DNA of 64,000 nt from assembly GCF_963082655.1 (NCBI RefSeq), contig NC_081555.1:29311266-29375265 (forward strand). The letters are read 5' to 3'. The position numbers and the translations under genes are program-made. Below, in pieces: positions 1-12,328 of the stretch. The DNA is from Stomoxys calcitrans (lineage: Eukaryota; Arthropoda; Insecta; Diptera; Muscidae). How positions within the stretch are numbered: position 1 is the first letter of the stretch; the number at the start of each line of letters is the position of its first letter. Below the pieces are notes generated by a model. That model did not search any database. It saw nothing but the letters and a program-made list of their open reading frames with translations, and was not told where the DNA came from.

Positions 1-1480
1 ACTTTCTTTGAAGTGAACTAAGTTAAAGTGGTCTAACAGTCTAACAGAAACAAAAACTAACCACACATTTATAAACCAAGTGACTAATTTGCTAACAAGA
101 CTAACAGCCTAGTTTGAAAGTTACGTTTTTGCCATATTTTTACCTCATAACTTTGTAAGACAAGGATTATCAAAACAAACGAAGCCCAAACCCATAATGC
201 ATCGAATGAACTGAAATGAAAATATTTTACATTTCGGCTGAAATGAAAAAAGTGAAGGATCAACATTTCCATTTAGCCACAGAACGAAACAAATGAAAGC
301 TCCCCCCTCCATATTCAACGGTTATTTTTCAAGTTTCCTTTTACTCCTTCTCTTGTTATTCCTATCGAAGTGAAAAAAAAAGAATTTCAAAATAGAAAGC
401 CTATCTGACAAAACCAACTCGAATTCGTTAACTAAGTAATTACCAAAAAGCCAACATCATCATCAACAACAACCAAAGTTACTAACAAATCTCTCTCTTT
501 GTGTGTGTGTGTGTGTTGTTGTTGTTTTTTATTGTTATTATACCTTCTCTTTGTTTTTTGTTGTTTTTGATTTTCCACAAAAATTTTGTAAGGTTTGTTT
601 GTTTGTCGATGGTTGATTTCGTTTGGTCGTCGTCTGTTTGTCTGTATGTTTGTATCCTATTTTGATTATTTGCTGTGTGTGTGTCGTCTTACTTCTCCTC
701 ATAAAAAATGATACCAAGTTTGTCTTTTGGTGTACTTGTTTTCATCATATTTTGTTATTTCCGTTTCCTGTCTCGTTTTTTTTACTCTTGCACTCATACA
801 ACTGCACCAACACACTGGCGTACACTCACTCACTTACCCATACTCTTCACTTTTCTACCTCTCTTTCAATCTGTGTTTGGTTTCAGTTTTGGTTTCGTTC
901 GTTTTTTCGTTTTTATATTGGTGTGTGTTGTTCATTCATACATAATGTCCTTAATAAACCGTTATGTTTTCGTTCTTTCCCTATTTTTTGGGCCCTCTAT
1001 TCATTTGATGTGTTTGGTTTGTTATATCCATATGGTTGTGTATATGTCTAGTCGAGGTTTATTTGTATCGGTGTGACCCCCTTTTTTGTTGTCTGATGCC
1101 TATCCATCAAATGATATTGGTTTGTTTTGATTTTTTCCCTTCAGTTTTCTTCTGTTCTGTTGTTGTTTAGCCCTCGTCGTGTGTTTTTTCCGTTTTGCAA
1201 GACTTGATGTATTTCAACACCGTTTTTACACAGCTTATGGGAGATTCATTTGAGTTATTTTTTGGGAAGGTTTTTTTTTTTAAACCACATAATGGGCGAA
1301 AAACTTCAACACTTTCATAGTGAATTTTTGAAAAGTTAGGATATATACAAGAACAGTGGGCATAATTACCAAAAAATAACAAACAAAATTTAAGATCAGA
1401 TTTTGCAATGACATATCAAATTTTCAAAAAATTAAAAAAGTTTGGAATAATTCTTAAATTTCACAATCTTTTGTCGTGCA
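1..1480. other. Non-coding DNA upstream of the first visible NfI exon
   Basis: No supported gene. The stretch is T-rich, with a short GT run followed by GTT repeats near 500-530. The open frames around 620-1080 are runs of Phe, Leu, Ser and Val from T-rich DNA and look spurious. It is probably intron or 5' flank of NfI. No recognisable repeat family begins before about 1515. Confidence 0.5.
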
Positions 1481-1514
1481 ATAATGGGAAAAAATTCTGA
1501 AACTTGCCGATCTT

Positions 1515-4500
1515 TGGTACTTAGGTTAGGTTGAAAAGAGTGTGCGAAAATTAATCCGCACTATTCCACTATGGACATACACCTAAGCCAGTAATCGGCT
1601 TGTTTTACGCTCTAAATACTAAAAAGGTAACCTCGAAAAAAAATCTAAGTTAGGAATTCCGTGCTACCTACAAAATCTTTAATTGTTTTCCATGCCACTC
1701 CCCTAAGTTGGTTCATGTCTGATATTGTGTCCCTATCTTAGTGCCGGTATCTGTTAGACGCGAAAGCGAGACAATGGCATAGGAAATGCTCCAGCATCTC
1801 ATCATCTTCCCCGCATACCCTACACATGCTATCACTTGCTGCACCGATTTTACATAAGTGAGCTCGTAGTCCTATGTGTCTCGTTATGATACCGAAAGCT
1901 ATATTAACCTCCTTCTTACTTCCTTTCAGTAATACTCGTAGCCTCGTCTTCACACGATCGACGTCCTACCGACCGATATCTATTCCACATGGTTACAAGC
2001 ACATTCGAAGACCCAAAAGGCTTCTGGTTAACCAAATTTATTGACGGCAATTCTCTGGCCTCCACTGCTAAATCGCCTGCTTTTTTATTCCCAGTTACTC
2101 CGCTATGGCCCGAGACCCGAACGATGCGCATCGTGCCATCCTCAGAGAAGGCGTTAATCTCCTTTTTATACTCCAAGACGGGTCGTGATCTTACCGTCCT
2201 GATTGTTATTGCCCTTATGATAATTTTACTTTCCGTAAAGATCTTCATACTCGACATCCTCGCGTTAACACCACACCACCTCACACATTCCGTGATCGCC
2301 CGGATCTCCGCCTTCAGTCTAAAACAGATCTCAGTCCCTGGGTGAATGAAGAATCCCAATGAAGATCCCCAAGCTGACTCTGTCTTCTAGCGTTGATCCA
2401 TCCGGGTAACATGATCTTGCAGATGCGTTCCTTCAATCCAAGTCTGTGCCGCTGGCAGCAGTGCCTCGCACTCGACCTCAAGTGTCGTCTCAGGTATCCG
2501 ATCAGAAACCTCTTTCATTCCTTCTACGTTTCCTATCGTGGCCTCTATTATACCGCGATGGTATGTACTGCTCCTATCCCCAATCCATTCTCCTATAACC
2601 TTAAGTCTCATAGCCGCTGTGGCTGCCTCGCACTTAATCTGTATGTCCTTGGGTCGGATATCTAGACTAGTTTCCAGTGCCCTAGTGGGCGTGATCCTCA
2701 TCGTTCCGCCTATGCACTTTTTATTCATTGCAGTTCACCAAACTACTGAGGCGTAAGTCAGTATCGGTCTTATCACGCTCCTTTAGAGCCAGTGGACTAT
2801 CCTCGGATTGAGGTCCACTTAATGCGCAATATCTGTGAGTTTCGTCGTCAGCCCCCCGTTTGTTAGGCGGTATTGTATCACCTGCCACTACACCGCCTGA
2901 TGTCTCAATATGAGGGTTTTTGCCTATCCTAGTCTTCCCAATCTTGAAAAATACAGCCTTACTCCTGTAGTGCTCTATGCCTTTAGTCTTAGCCAAACTT
3001 GTCACAGAGACTTGATCAATGCCAACCACAAGGAGAGTTCTATCCTCCATCTCTTCCCTGTGGAAGACCTCCCACTTCTCTGCGACCAAACCTTGGTTTG
3101 GCTTGCCCATGCGTTCCGTCGCAAATTTACTGCCGCATCCGTCGCCTTTTTGAGCTGGGAGATGTCCATCTTCCTCACAAGGTCGAGCTTTGGGCCCTCC
3201 CAGGGAGCGTGGATACCTCTGACGAGCTGTTTGACGGTTTAAATTCACTCCGCCGACACAAAACGCAGCTTAAACATGTCCCCTCTATACTCGCAGCTCA
3301 TCATTTGTATGGGTGGACCCTCTACAGAGTTCCACATATGTTCGAAAACCCGCTCGTTAACCAGATCCTTCACTTGCGACCGATGATCTGGTGGAATCCT
3401 ACCTGATGCACTGCCGATATTGATGACTGCATAAGTCAGTTCATATCTGTTGTGCTTCCTTGCCACTCTGGCGTAATAGGGCGGCTCCTTACCATTCTCA
3501 GCGACCATCTTCCCGTTCTGTGATGGCTGTGGCCTCCTTTTGGAATGGCTGTGGCCTCCTCTATGAAGACTCAGGGGCCGTGAGCGCTTCTTTCGTTCCT
3601 ATTCCGACGTTGTCTCCCTCCGAAAGACACTGTCTGGAGTCTCCATTGCGGGAGGGCTGGCTTGGTTTTCCCAGAGTACTTTAAATCGGGGAGCTACAGA
3701 GTACTTTAAATCGGGGAGCTATTTTCTTATTCAGCATTTTAGCAGTATTATGCTCTGCGGGAGATCTGGTTCTCTTTCCAGCTTAATTAGAAATGCCTGG
3801 AATATCAGTTCTATCTCTTACATCATCCTGCACCTTCGCTCGATTACGCTGCCGGTGCCCGAGTTGCCTTCCCGGTCTTCTTGTGAGCTTTGCAAAGCCC
3901 TCGCTCACTGCTGCCGTCAGCCCGCTGTCCTCACCTCTCGATTCGGCTGCGATGACTATTTTATTGTTACTCTAGATTACCATGTCCGTCTGTCAGTCGA
4001 AATCATTGACCCTTCGAACGAATGAAGCTTTACGCAAATGTCCTCTTGCTACCAGCAATCAGCAAGACATTAGTGGTGTGGATGATTAACTGTCAAATAA
4101 TTCTTCAGGAACAATGCCTTTTGGATCGTCAATCCCAGCGCTTCAATTTACCTACATCTTGTTGAATCGGTGGGTCACAATTTGTTTAGACTCTTTGAGG
4201 CAACCGAAGTTTACAGCGGTTTCCAACAATCTCGTCCATTCTTCTATTGGGTCTTTAAGATTGGTATTGAAGTCCCATTGTTTGAGTCAGCTAGTTTGAA
4301 AGGCATTCGTATAGCAACCTCGTTTACAAGCCGCTTTACTCGAAGACCTTTGGTATATTGTGTCCGCACTTTCCATTTCCTTCTTCTTTCTGCGGAATAG
4401 GCGTTTCTCCTCTCTCCTTTTCTCCCAATACCTCTCCTCCATCTGGCGCGTTGCTACTGATGTCAGGGTTGCTCTGTATGACGCATTCTTGGCTTCAGTA

Positions 4501-4620
4501 GCATCTCAACACTCTTGGTCGTACCATGGGTTTCTTGGGGGAGGATTCCGGTACCCAAGTACGGATTTCGCGGCATTTTCCATAAAGTGGGCAATGGTTT
4601 GCCACTGCGCATAGGGAAAA
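1515..4620 (-). mobile_element. Decayed non-LTR retrotransposon, family A (DUF4780-type ORF1, RNase H-bearing ORF2)
   Basis: Reading the minus strand from high to low coordinates: an ORF1-like part with basic charged repeats (near 4360-4450); a DUF4780-like core (3508-3245, containing MMSCEYRGDMFKLRF); the ORF1 C-terminus (3248-2721, containing [19 protein letters not shown]); then directly the late part of ORF2 (2728-2387, between RT and RNase H); an RNase H-like part (2359-1916); and a cysteine/histidine tail with CRVCGEDDEMLEH (1953-1738). The 3'UTR-like end at 1515-1737 finishes next to TTAGGTTAGG. The endonuclease and RT core are missing between ORF1 and late ORF2, so this is an internally deleted, frameshifted copy. 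Family assignment is from recall of insect ORF1 and RNase H sequences; outer limits are approximate. Confidence 0.7.
3664..3722. repeat. Short tandem duplication inside family A copy
   Basis: The block with core ACTTTAAATCGGGGAGCTA occurs twice in direct tandem, about 27 bp apart. It is a local duplication in decayed ORF1 sequence. Confidence 0.7.
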
Positions 4621-4639
4621 GGGGTGCTTTCATCAAGCA

Positions 4640-6395
4640 GTTGGAATTGGAAAAAATCGCTTCAGATTTGGATATAGCTCCCATACATATGTTCGTCCGA
4701 TTAGGACTAAAATTGCAAATATATCCACATTTGTATACCGATTCACGAAATTTTGCTCGAAGGATTTCCTTTGAAGTCTCGATATTATTGGTGAATTTCA
4801 TAGAAATCTGCTCAGATTTAGATATAGATCCGTTCGTCCGATTTGGACTAAAATTGCAATTATATTGTCATTTGTAAACTGATTCCCACGAAATTTTTCA
4901 CGAGAGATATAGCTGAAATATATATGTACGTCCGATTTGGACTAGTATTACAATTATTTTGCCATTTGTTAACCGATTCACACGAAAATTGGCGCAACGG
5001 AGTCCCTTATGATTCCCGGAATTGCTATTGAATTTAATTGAAGTCGGTTCATAGTTAGATATAGCTCTCATAAATATTTTCGACCGATTTTAAATAATAC
5101 TCAATAATTAGTTATTTGTTTACCGATCTTCACAAAATTTGGCACGAAGGTTTCTCTTATAACTCATCTAATGACTGATGAATTTCATAGACATTTGATC
5201 AGTTTTAGATATAGCTTTCATATATATGCATCTCCCAATTTCAACTTTTAAGGCCTTTGCTAAGGCATTAATCAATCGATCTTCTCAACTATTTGCTCAA
5301 CGATTTACTCTATGGCTTCTTCAATATAAACTTTCCTACTGCATTAAAATCTCCCAGAACGATTTAATATCATGGGCGGGGCAGCGGTCATATTCTCTCT
5401 CTAGGTGCTTATAGAAAATATACTTGATATATATAGACCTTTTCGAATCATAGATGGCATAGATGTTGGAAGTCATAAGTTTTTGTTCCATATTTCAACC
5501 AAATTAGATGAAAATGGGGGCGCTTCTAAAGGCTCAAGAAGTCAAATCCAGGAATCGGTTTATATTGGAGCCGATTCGGATCATGCTTGGGATGGATGTT
5601 GGAAACTATGGCAGAAGTTTTTGTGCCAAGTTTAAGCCAAATCGGATGAAAACCGCGTCTGGAGGCTATATCAGTTTATATTTCGATTCGCATCATACTC
5701 GGTAATGGAATGGTTAGAAGTCAGGACGGAAGTCCTTGTGCCAATTTCAGCCAAATCAGATGAAACCTGAAGCTTTAAGAAGCTCAAGAAGACAAATCCG
5801 GGGATCGGTTTATATGGCGGCTATATCAGCTTATAGATCGATTCGGATTATACTCGGCATTGATATTGGAAGTCAGAACCCAAGTCATTGTGCCGAATTT
5901 CAGTCAAATCGGATGAAAATTGAGGCTGCTAGGGGCTCAAGAAGTCAAATCTTGGGATCGATTATATGGGGCTATACTTGTTTACAGACCGATTCGGATC
6001 ATACTCGGCAATGGAATGGTAAGAAGTCAGAACAGAAGACCTTATGCAAAATTTCAGTTTATAGACCGATTGGGATTATACTCGGCGCTGATATTGGAAG
6101 TCAAAACTCAAGTCCTTGTGCAAAATTCCAGCCAAATCGCATGAAAATTGAGGCTGCTTGGACTATATATGGGGACTATATACAAATCTATACCGATATG
6201 CCAAATTGGCAAACCCCAACGACTTACATCGATCGACAGACAGACAAACAAATGGACCTGGCTAGATTGGCTCAGAATGTCACGATGGTCAAGAATATAT
6301 ATTTATTTATAGGGTCTCAGGTCAATATTTCAAGTTGTTACAAACGCAATGACTAGATTAGTATATCCCCCATTCTATGGTGGTGGCGGCTATTA
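4640..6395 (+). repeat. Interspersed element with internal tandem units
   Basis: Diverged units recur, containing 'cgtccgatttggact', 'tcagatttagatatagc' and later 'atcggatgaaaa'. The right end reads through 'tagggtctcaggtc' to 'attctatggtggtgg', the same right-end style as the copies ending near 8222 and 21911. The open frames here (for example 5736-6356) follow the repeat units and show no protein family. Confidence 0.6.
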
Positions 6396-6399
6396 AAAT

Positions 6400-7690
6400 T
6401 ATTTATACTTTTGACCTCCAAATATACTTTTTAGTTGCATTTTACATATTACGATTTATATCAATTGAAACTTCTGTCACTCTTAAAATAAGACCCTTCA
6501 CACATACATATTTACAAATATTCTAAAATACCTAACGAAATGGGTTTCGTAGTTGGAGTTTGCAAACATTTTCACTTAATTTCTAACACAAATAATAAAC
6601 ATATCCGTACATTGACCTAATGTTAAAGTCGTCTTTCTAAGCCTTGCCTTATGCAGGCCCATTTTATTTAATAGCCTATTTGACTTCTTTTCTGCTGCTT
6701 CTTCTTCATCATCATAGTGAGCTTCTTATGCACTTTATAGCTCATGTGGTATTTTTTTCTATTCTCAATGCGTAGTCATCACATTTACAAGTTTTGCATA
6801 CCAATTAGGATGCGTTCCAGCGACTGTGTTGTCCAACGCCGCCTGGTGCATGCAGACTAACAAGCGTTCACTTGGAATATTTTGGTAGGTCAGTTTTACA
6901 CTCACACTGCCAATAGAGTTGTAATGCAAAAATAATCCATAAGCAGCCGTGCAGGTACCTTTGCTATTTTAATGTTTTCATGTTCGTTTTTGTTTTTGGT
7001 AGTGGTATTTTCCAAGCCACATGATTTCACCAAAGTAGGTGAAACAATGCATACTAAGTGCTTAAAATTACTTAAAAAATTACAAATAAACAAATAAGAA
7101 AACACAAAACAACATAGACTAAAATTTCATAGATTGAATTTTGCCTAGATAGGCAGAGACCAGCAGATTTTGCATTTGGAAAGTTTCGTTAGGCATGACA
7201 AATGTCTTGCTGTCATCGATTGATCGATCAATGTCCCAATCGATTAAGAAAATAATTCGGTGCGCCAGTTAATGGTTCAGCTGTCGCAATGAGTGACAGC
7301 TTAGTCTAGAACCAAACAGGGTCATATGAACTGAAAAGCTTTGAGAAGAATGCGATCAGCTGGCGAAGATTTGCACGTATTGGATATGTGAAATTCACTT
7401 AGGGCCATCTACACCAAATATGATCGAGAAAAGTTCACGAATATATTAGCCCCCATTAAATTATGCCAAATTATAAGAAGACTTATCACCTAATTTGATT
7501 TTTTTAGATTGATTATTATTATTGTGCCTTTACCGATGTGAAGGTATATTTGAAGTCCATATTCCTGTTTTAAAACTCTTTTACCTTTACCGGTGTGACG
7601 GTATATTTGAGGTCTATATTCTTGTTTTAAAACTCTTTTAATTTTTCTCATTTCTCTTCATTCGTCAACACAAAGCACATTTTTATCTAC
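6400..7690. other. Non-coding DNA with a small tandem duplication
   Basis: No gene recognised. A block of roughly 75 bp with 'tttaccgatgtgaagg' or 'tttaccggtgtgacgg' and 'gttttaaaactctttta' is duplicated at about 7529-7642. The rest looks like intronic AT-rich DNA. Confidence 0.4.
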
Positions 7691-7696
7691 ATTCTT

Positions 7697-8222
7697 TTTA
7701 TACCCTCCACCTTAAGATGGGGGTATACTAATTTCGTCATTATGTTTGTAACACCTCGAAATATGCGTCTGAGACCCCATAAAGTATATATATTCTTGAT
7801 CGTCATGTCATTTTCAATCGATCTATGTCCGTCCGTCCGTCTGTCGGTCTGTCGAAAGCACGCTAACTTTCGAAGGAGTTAAACTAGTTAAGCTTGTATT
7901 AGTGTAGGTCTGTTGGGATTGTAAATGGGCCAAATCGGTCCATGTTTTCATATAGCTGCCTTATACGTGTCTAATATGGTCTGAATCGATCAATAGCTTG
8001 ATACAGCTCCGATATAAACCGATCTCCCGATTTTGCTTCTTAAGCCCCTACAAGGCGCAATGCTTATCCGAATGAACTGAAATATTACACAATAGCATAT
8101 TCTTATTCAATATTCTTTGTTTGCCTAAAAAGAGATACTGCGCATAGAACTCGACAAATGCCATCCATGGTGGAGGGTATATAAGATTCGGTCCGGCCGA
8201 ACTTAGCACGCTCTTACTTGTT
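7697..8222 (+). repeat. Copy of the TATACCCTCCACC / ACTTGTTT bracketed element
   Basis: Begins 'tataccctccacc' and ends 'ggagggtatataag', 'ggtccggccgaa', 'ttacttgttt'. The start and the subterminal end are inverted copies of each other. The interior has 'cctcgaaatatgcgtctgag', 'tgtccgtccgtccgtctgtc' and 'cgatataaaccgatctcccg'. I recall this family as very abundant in muscid genomes. It is non-coding and its class is unresolved. Confidence 0.7.
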
Positions 8223-8244
8223 TCTTAATAAAAACTGTATTATT

Positions 8245-9473
8245 TTTATACCCACTACCACAGGATGGCAATGACCGCTTATCTAGTCATTCCGTTTGCA
8301 ACACCTCGAAATATTGATCCGTGACCCTATAAAATTAAGTCGATCTAGCCAGGCCAGTCCCTCCGTCTGTGGAAATCGCGACAGCGGTAGAACAATTAAA
8401 TATATCCGAAATTTTGCACAGAGATTTCTTTTCGATCTCAATCATTCCAACAACCTTGGAAATATCAAATTGGTCATATCGGTTTAGATTTGGATATAGC
8501 CCCCGTATAAACTGATCTCTAGTTTTGATTTCCTAAGCTCCAAGAATTCTAAATTTTTACCAGATTCGGCTGAAATTTGGCACAAAGACTTTTGTTCTAA
8601 CTTCCAAAACCCATGGCGAGTACGATCCAAATCGGTCTATAAACTGATATAGCCCCAATATAAACCGATTCCCAGTTTTGGCTTCTTAAACCCCTAGAGG
8701 CCAAATTTTCATCCGATTTGGTTAAAATTTGGGCAAAGAATTTCTGTTCCGACTTCCCCGAATATAAATCGATTCCCAGTTTTGGCTTCTTGAACCCCTA
8801 GAGGCCTCAATTTTCATCCGATTTGGTTAAAATTTGGGTAAAGAATTTCTGCTCTGACTTCCCCAATATAAATCGATTCCCAGCTTTGGCTTCTTGAACC
8901 CCTAGAGGCCTCAATTTTCATCCGATTTGGTTAAAATTTGGGGAAAGAATTTCTGCTCTGACTTCCAACATCCAAGTAGAACTGATACAGTCCCCATATA
9001 AACCGATCCCAGGATTTGACTTCTTGGGCCCCCAGCAGCCTCAATTTTTATCCGATTTAGCTGAAATTTGGCCAAAAAATAATGTTCTGACTTTCAACAT
9101 CCATGGTAAGTATGATTCGAATCGGTTTACAAACTGATATAGACCCCATATAAACCGATCCCCAATTTTACTTCAAACGCCTAAATGCGTCAATTTTCAT
9201 CCGATTTGGCAGAAATTTGGCACAAAGACTTCTGTAACTACTTTCAGCATCCTTGCCAAGTATGATCTGAATCGGCCTATAACTGATACAGGCCCACTTA
9301 ATAATATATCCCGATATACATTATTGAGGCCACAAAAGCCGAATTCAATTCCCGATTTGATTGTTACAAAATAATTCAAATACAAACTGAGTTGTTAAGA
9401 AAAAATTTTTAACGGAATACATGGTGGTGGGTACCCAGATTCGGTCCGGCCGACCTTAACTCGTTTTTACTTG
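8245..9473 (+). repeat. Second bracketed element, with tandem ~100-170-bp units
   Basis: Starts 'tttttatacccactacca' and ends 'atggtggtgggtaccc', 'ggtccggccga', 'tttttacttgttt'. The interior repeats a unit containing 'ttttcatccgatttgg', 'ctgaaatttggcacaaag' and 'gatatagccccaatataaac'. It is related to the 20672-21911 copy in the opposite orientation. Confidence 0.7.
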
Positions 9474-9499
9474 TTTAGTTTACTTTTATCTATCTTTTT

Positions 9500-9725
9500 G
9501 TATAAGGTGTGAGGTCGTCGAGAAAGACGTCAGACTAATCCTCATATTTTTGAGGCCAGTCTGAATTATCGAATGTGAACATTCGCAATTTGTTTGACTT
9601 TTTTAAACGATCTGGATGGCCAAAGGTAGGAACTAGAAGGAATCTTCGTTTTGCACTTCCTGTGGCTAAGAAATTGACGAACATTTCTTAGTTTATCTGA
9701 TTGCAGATAGCCGCTTAAACCTAAC
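9500..9725 (+). mobile_element. 3' end of non-LTR element, family C
   Basis: One plus-strand frame reads FIKRSGWPKVGTRRNLRF followed by LPVAKKLTNIS, which looks like the end of an RNase H-type ORF2. A short 3'UTR ends 'gccgcttaaacctaacct'. The minus-strand fragment at 37549-38026 carries the matching terminus. Confidence 0.55.
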
Positions 9726-9729
9726 CTAA

Positions 9730-9850
9730 ACGTAGCCTAAAGCCTCATTGCAAATGCAAATTTGCCCATGAACATTCCATTAAGGAACTGGGGCAAACTT
9801 CTCTCGGAGTGCTGTCCGATTCAATTTTAAGCTCAATGATAAGGGACCTC
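9730..9850 (-). mobile_element. SINE tail fragment
   Basis: Contains 'gcaaatttgcccatgaaca', 'ttccattaaggaactgggg' and 'cttctctcggagtgctgtcc'. Related tails occur at 10600-10690 and 63155-63235. It looks like the 3' half of the tRNA-derived SINE, truncated. Confidence 0.5.
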
Positions 9851-9879
9851 CTTTTTTCATGTTCTAAGTACACTATCTG

Positions 9880-10135
9880 TATCTGGTTACAGATTTCATT
9901 CTTTGTCTCTGCAGAGAGATGTTCTTGTACCATCGGTTTGGTAAAGTTTCCGAACTTCATTCTATATGCTGTACATTTCCATTCGCTCAAATTCATGTCT
10001 TTACATTTCCCTGTAGAATAGACTTTTCTCCTCTCTCTCTCTCTTTTCCCGATACCGCCCCTTCGCCCGGTATGTTGCTACAGATTTCAGGGCTTTTCTT
10101 TATAACGCATTATTGGCTTCAGTAGCATTTCGACA
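9880..10135 (-). mobile_element. Fragment of family A ORF1
   Basis: On the minus strand it encodes Arg/Glu-rich sequence ending in a cysteine-containing stretch, similar to the segment at 4360-4515 of the family A copy. Shared nucleotide blocks include 'cttggcttcagtag' versus 'attggcttcagtag'. No intact frame. Confidence 0.45.
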
Positions 10136-10262
10136 CAGAGGAGACCTCCATGGCCTAGATGTTAGCATGTCCGCCTATGATGCTGAACGCCTGGGTTCAA
10201 ATTCTCATCAGAAAAAGTTTTCAGCGGTGGCTATCCCCTCTTATCCCACCAATAACTCACTC
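10136..10262 (+). mobile_element. tRNA-derived SINE, 5' head
   Basis: A tRNA-like stretch has 'tggcctagatgttagcatg' in the box A position and 'gggttcaaattctc' in the box B position, followed by 'tttcagcggtggctatccc'. Related heads occur at 10770-10850 (minus) and 41565-41690. It is mutated in box B, so it is a relic and not a working tRNA gene. Confidence 0.65.
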
Positions 10263-10289
10263 TGTAGTTTCGAGCATTAAAGGCACCCA

Positions 10290-10470
10290 GTATTTAAGTA
10301 AGAGACGGAGCCGCCCGCCCTCTCATTGAAACTCTACTCTGAAACAGCTGATTGTCCGCAACTGAAGTTGCAACTACTCTGCATACCCACGAAGCCGTCC
10401 ACTATCTCTGGATACGCCTTATAGCTCTCAGCTGTGCTTTATATGATAATGATGATACTCATACTCATCC
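10290..10470 (+). repeat. Fragment of the repeat shared with 43.6, 59.9 and 62.6 kb
   Basis: Contains 'ccgcccgccctctcattgaa', 'cagctgattgtccgcaact' and 'ccactatctctgg', matching the blocks at about 59940-60060 and 62690-62780. Probably 5' untranslated sequence of a non-LTR element or a SINE; no coding sequence. Confidence 0.5.
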
Positions 10471-10584
10471 CGGGCCGGAATAGGAAAAAAACTGCTCCTT
10501 TATAACACATCTAGCCCTATCCGAGCCCAATACGTATCTGATTTGATTTAAATATTGTTTTTGTTATGACGCCCTATACATGTG

Positions 10585-10855
10585 CCAATTATTTCATTTC
10601 ATAAGGGACCGGGGATACTTCTCTCATATCAATGAGTGCAATCCGATTAAAGTTTAAGCTCAATGTTAACGGACGTCCTTTTTCCAAATTCCACTTGATA
10701 GAAGAGTTTTAACATGGCAGGATACTTCACAAATGGAGCTAGCCTAAGTAATGGTATAACCACCGCTGAAAAATTTTCTGTTGATCTCGCCGGGGTTTGA
10801 AGCCAGGCGTCATAGGCGGACATGCTAACCCCTGCGCCACGATAGCCTCAAATCG
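10585..10855 (-). mobile_element. tRNA-derived SINE, reverse orientation, partly rearranged
   Basis: The tail block (10600-10690: 'cttctctcatatcaatgagt', 'aagctcaatgttaa') and the head block (10770-10850) lie in reverse orientation. The head reads, on the minus strand, 'caggggttagcatgtccgcc' and then 'cctggcttcaaacccc'. It is a degenerate second copy near the one at 10136. Confidence 0.55.
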
Positions 10856-10899
10856 GTGCATATCCTGATATTGCTCCCATATAAAACTATCATTCGATT

Positions 10900-11305
10900 C
10901 TCCTACAGAGATTACGAGATCTCCTAAAGAAATCGTCAGATCTCCTAAAGAGATCATCAGATTTCCTAAAGAGGTCATCAGTTCTTCTAAAGAGATCATC
11001 AGGTCTCCTAAAGAGATCGTCAGAACTCCTAAAGAGATCATCAAGTCTCCTAAAAAGATCATCAGATCTCCTAAAGAGATCATCAAATCTCCTAAAAAGA
11101 TCATCAGATCTCCTAAAGAGATCATCAGATCTCCTAAAGATATCATCAGATCTCCTAAAGAGATCATCAGATCTCCTAAAGAGATCATCAGATCTCCTAA
11201 AGAGATCATCAGATCACCTAAAGAGATCATCAGATCTCCTAAAGAGATCATCAGATCTCCTAAAGAGATCATCAGATCTCCTAAAGAGATCATCAGATCG
11301 CCTAA
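10900..11305. repeat. 21-bp minisatellite, about 19 copies
   Basis: The unit is 'agatcatcagatctcctaaa' plus one base, tandemly repeated with few substitutions; the copies between about 11098 and 11295 are nearly identical. Because 21 is a multiple of three, the minus strand stays open as a heptad repeat (MISLGDL), and a second frame reads FRRSDDL. This is best read as a young minisatellite in an NfI intron or 5' flank. Confidence 0.9.
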
Positions 11306-12328
11306 AAGAATCTTCAGGTATTCTGTTTCTCTGTTGAGTTGACTGGCCTCGGTTTGCCCTAAATTTACGCAAGGCTTTAAAACATTTAATTTTTTGTTTA
11401 GTTATGTCTACCTTAACGAGGTTTGTATCAGGATCGTTCTGATTGCATTGCCAAACAGCATATATTTTTAAATTACAGCCTCTCAGCAAAAATCCCCTTT
11501 TAACTAATTTTGCTCGCAAACAAACGATAAAGCAAACCAATTTTTTAACTATTCATTTTTCTTTTTCCTATCGAGCACAACATATTTTCTTTATTTAAAA
11601 TCCGATCCACCCCACCCTATTATGCATTAGAAAAAACATCTAAACAATAATAAACAACAAACAAATTCGATTGTGTTTTAGCTAATATAACTCAAGTTCA
11701 TATTAATCAGTGTATATGTGTATTTTTCTTTTAAATGTAAATGTTTTTATATAAATCGGTGTGTTTTCTAAATGTGTGTTGCTCTCTCTCTCTCTTTCTC
11801 TCTTTATAAAACTTCATTAATCTTATCGATCTGTGGTCTGGAACTTTCAAAGACAATGTGTGTGTGTTACTTATTGTTATCCTTCATTTATAGCTCTCTC
11901 TCTATGTTTATTAGTTCTATTGGAGATTCCACTTCAATTTTTAAGGAAACGGAAATCGAAAAACTTTAACAAAAATAAAAAATAAAACAGAAATCTAAAC
12001 CTGCAACCCTCTAAGCAAGATAATATGACATGCATTTGATTACTAACTTTGATTCGTTTATTCGTTGTACTTATCTCTGTGTATGTGTGTCTATATATAC
12101 AATAGCATAAATCTACTAATACTCATATGTATTTATAAATCTACTTATCCAATCTAATCGTATTTATATGTACTCGTATGTATGTATGTTTATATATCCT
12201 GCCGTAACGTATTTAGTGGTTTCCTTCATCTATCGGTGTTTACTCTTTTTTTCTATGTCTAATTGAGTTTGACTTGAAACCGATATTAATTTATGATTTG
12301 TTTTTCCTTTTCCTGCCTATTTATACAG
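11306..12328. other. Intron DNA upstream of NfI exon 12329
   Basis: AT-rich and apparently repeat-poor, with a CT-rich simple repeat near 11785-11815. It ends in a pyrimidine-rich tract and the acceptor 'tttatacag' at 12320-12328. No gene seen. Confidence 0.5.

Noticed and set aside
623..1076. Overlapping frames rich in Phe, Leu, Cys and Ser
   Set aside because: T-rich low-complexity DNA open in three frames at once; no domain or splice context.
5736..6356. 206-codon plus-strand frame as a gene
   Set aside because: It follows tandem repeat units of a dispersed element, with no conserved domain.
10136..10262. Functional tRNA gene
   Set aside because: Only the box A/B halves resemble a tRNA; the acceptor stem and anticodon arm do not fold plausibly by eye, and the body continues as a SINE.
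10739..11293. 184-codon minus-strand frame made of MISLGDL heptads
   Set aside because: Openness is explained by a 21-bp tandem repeat; no flanking gene structure and the end runs into SINE sequence.
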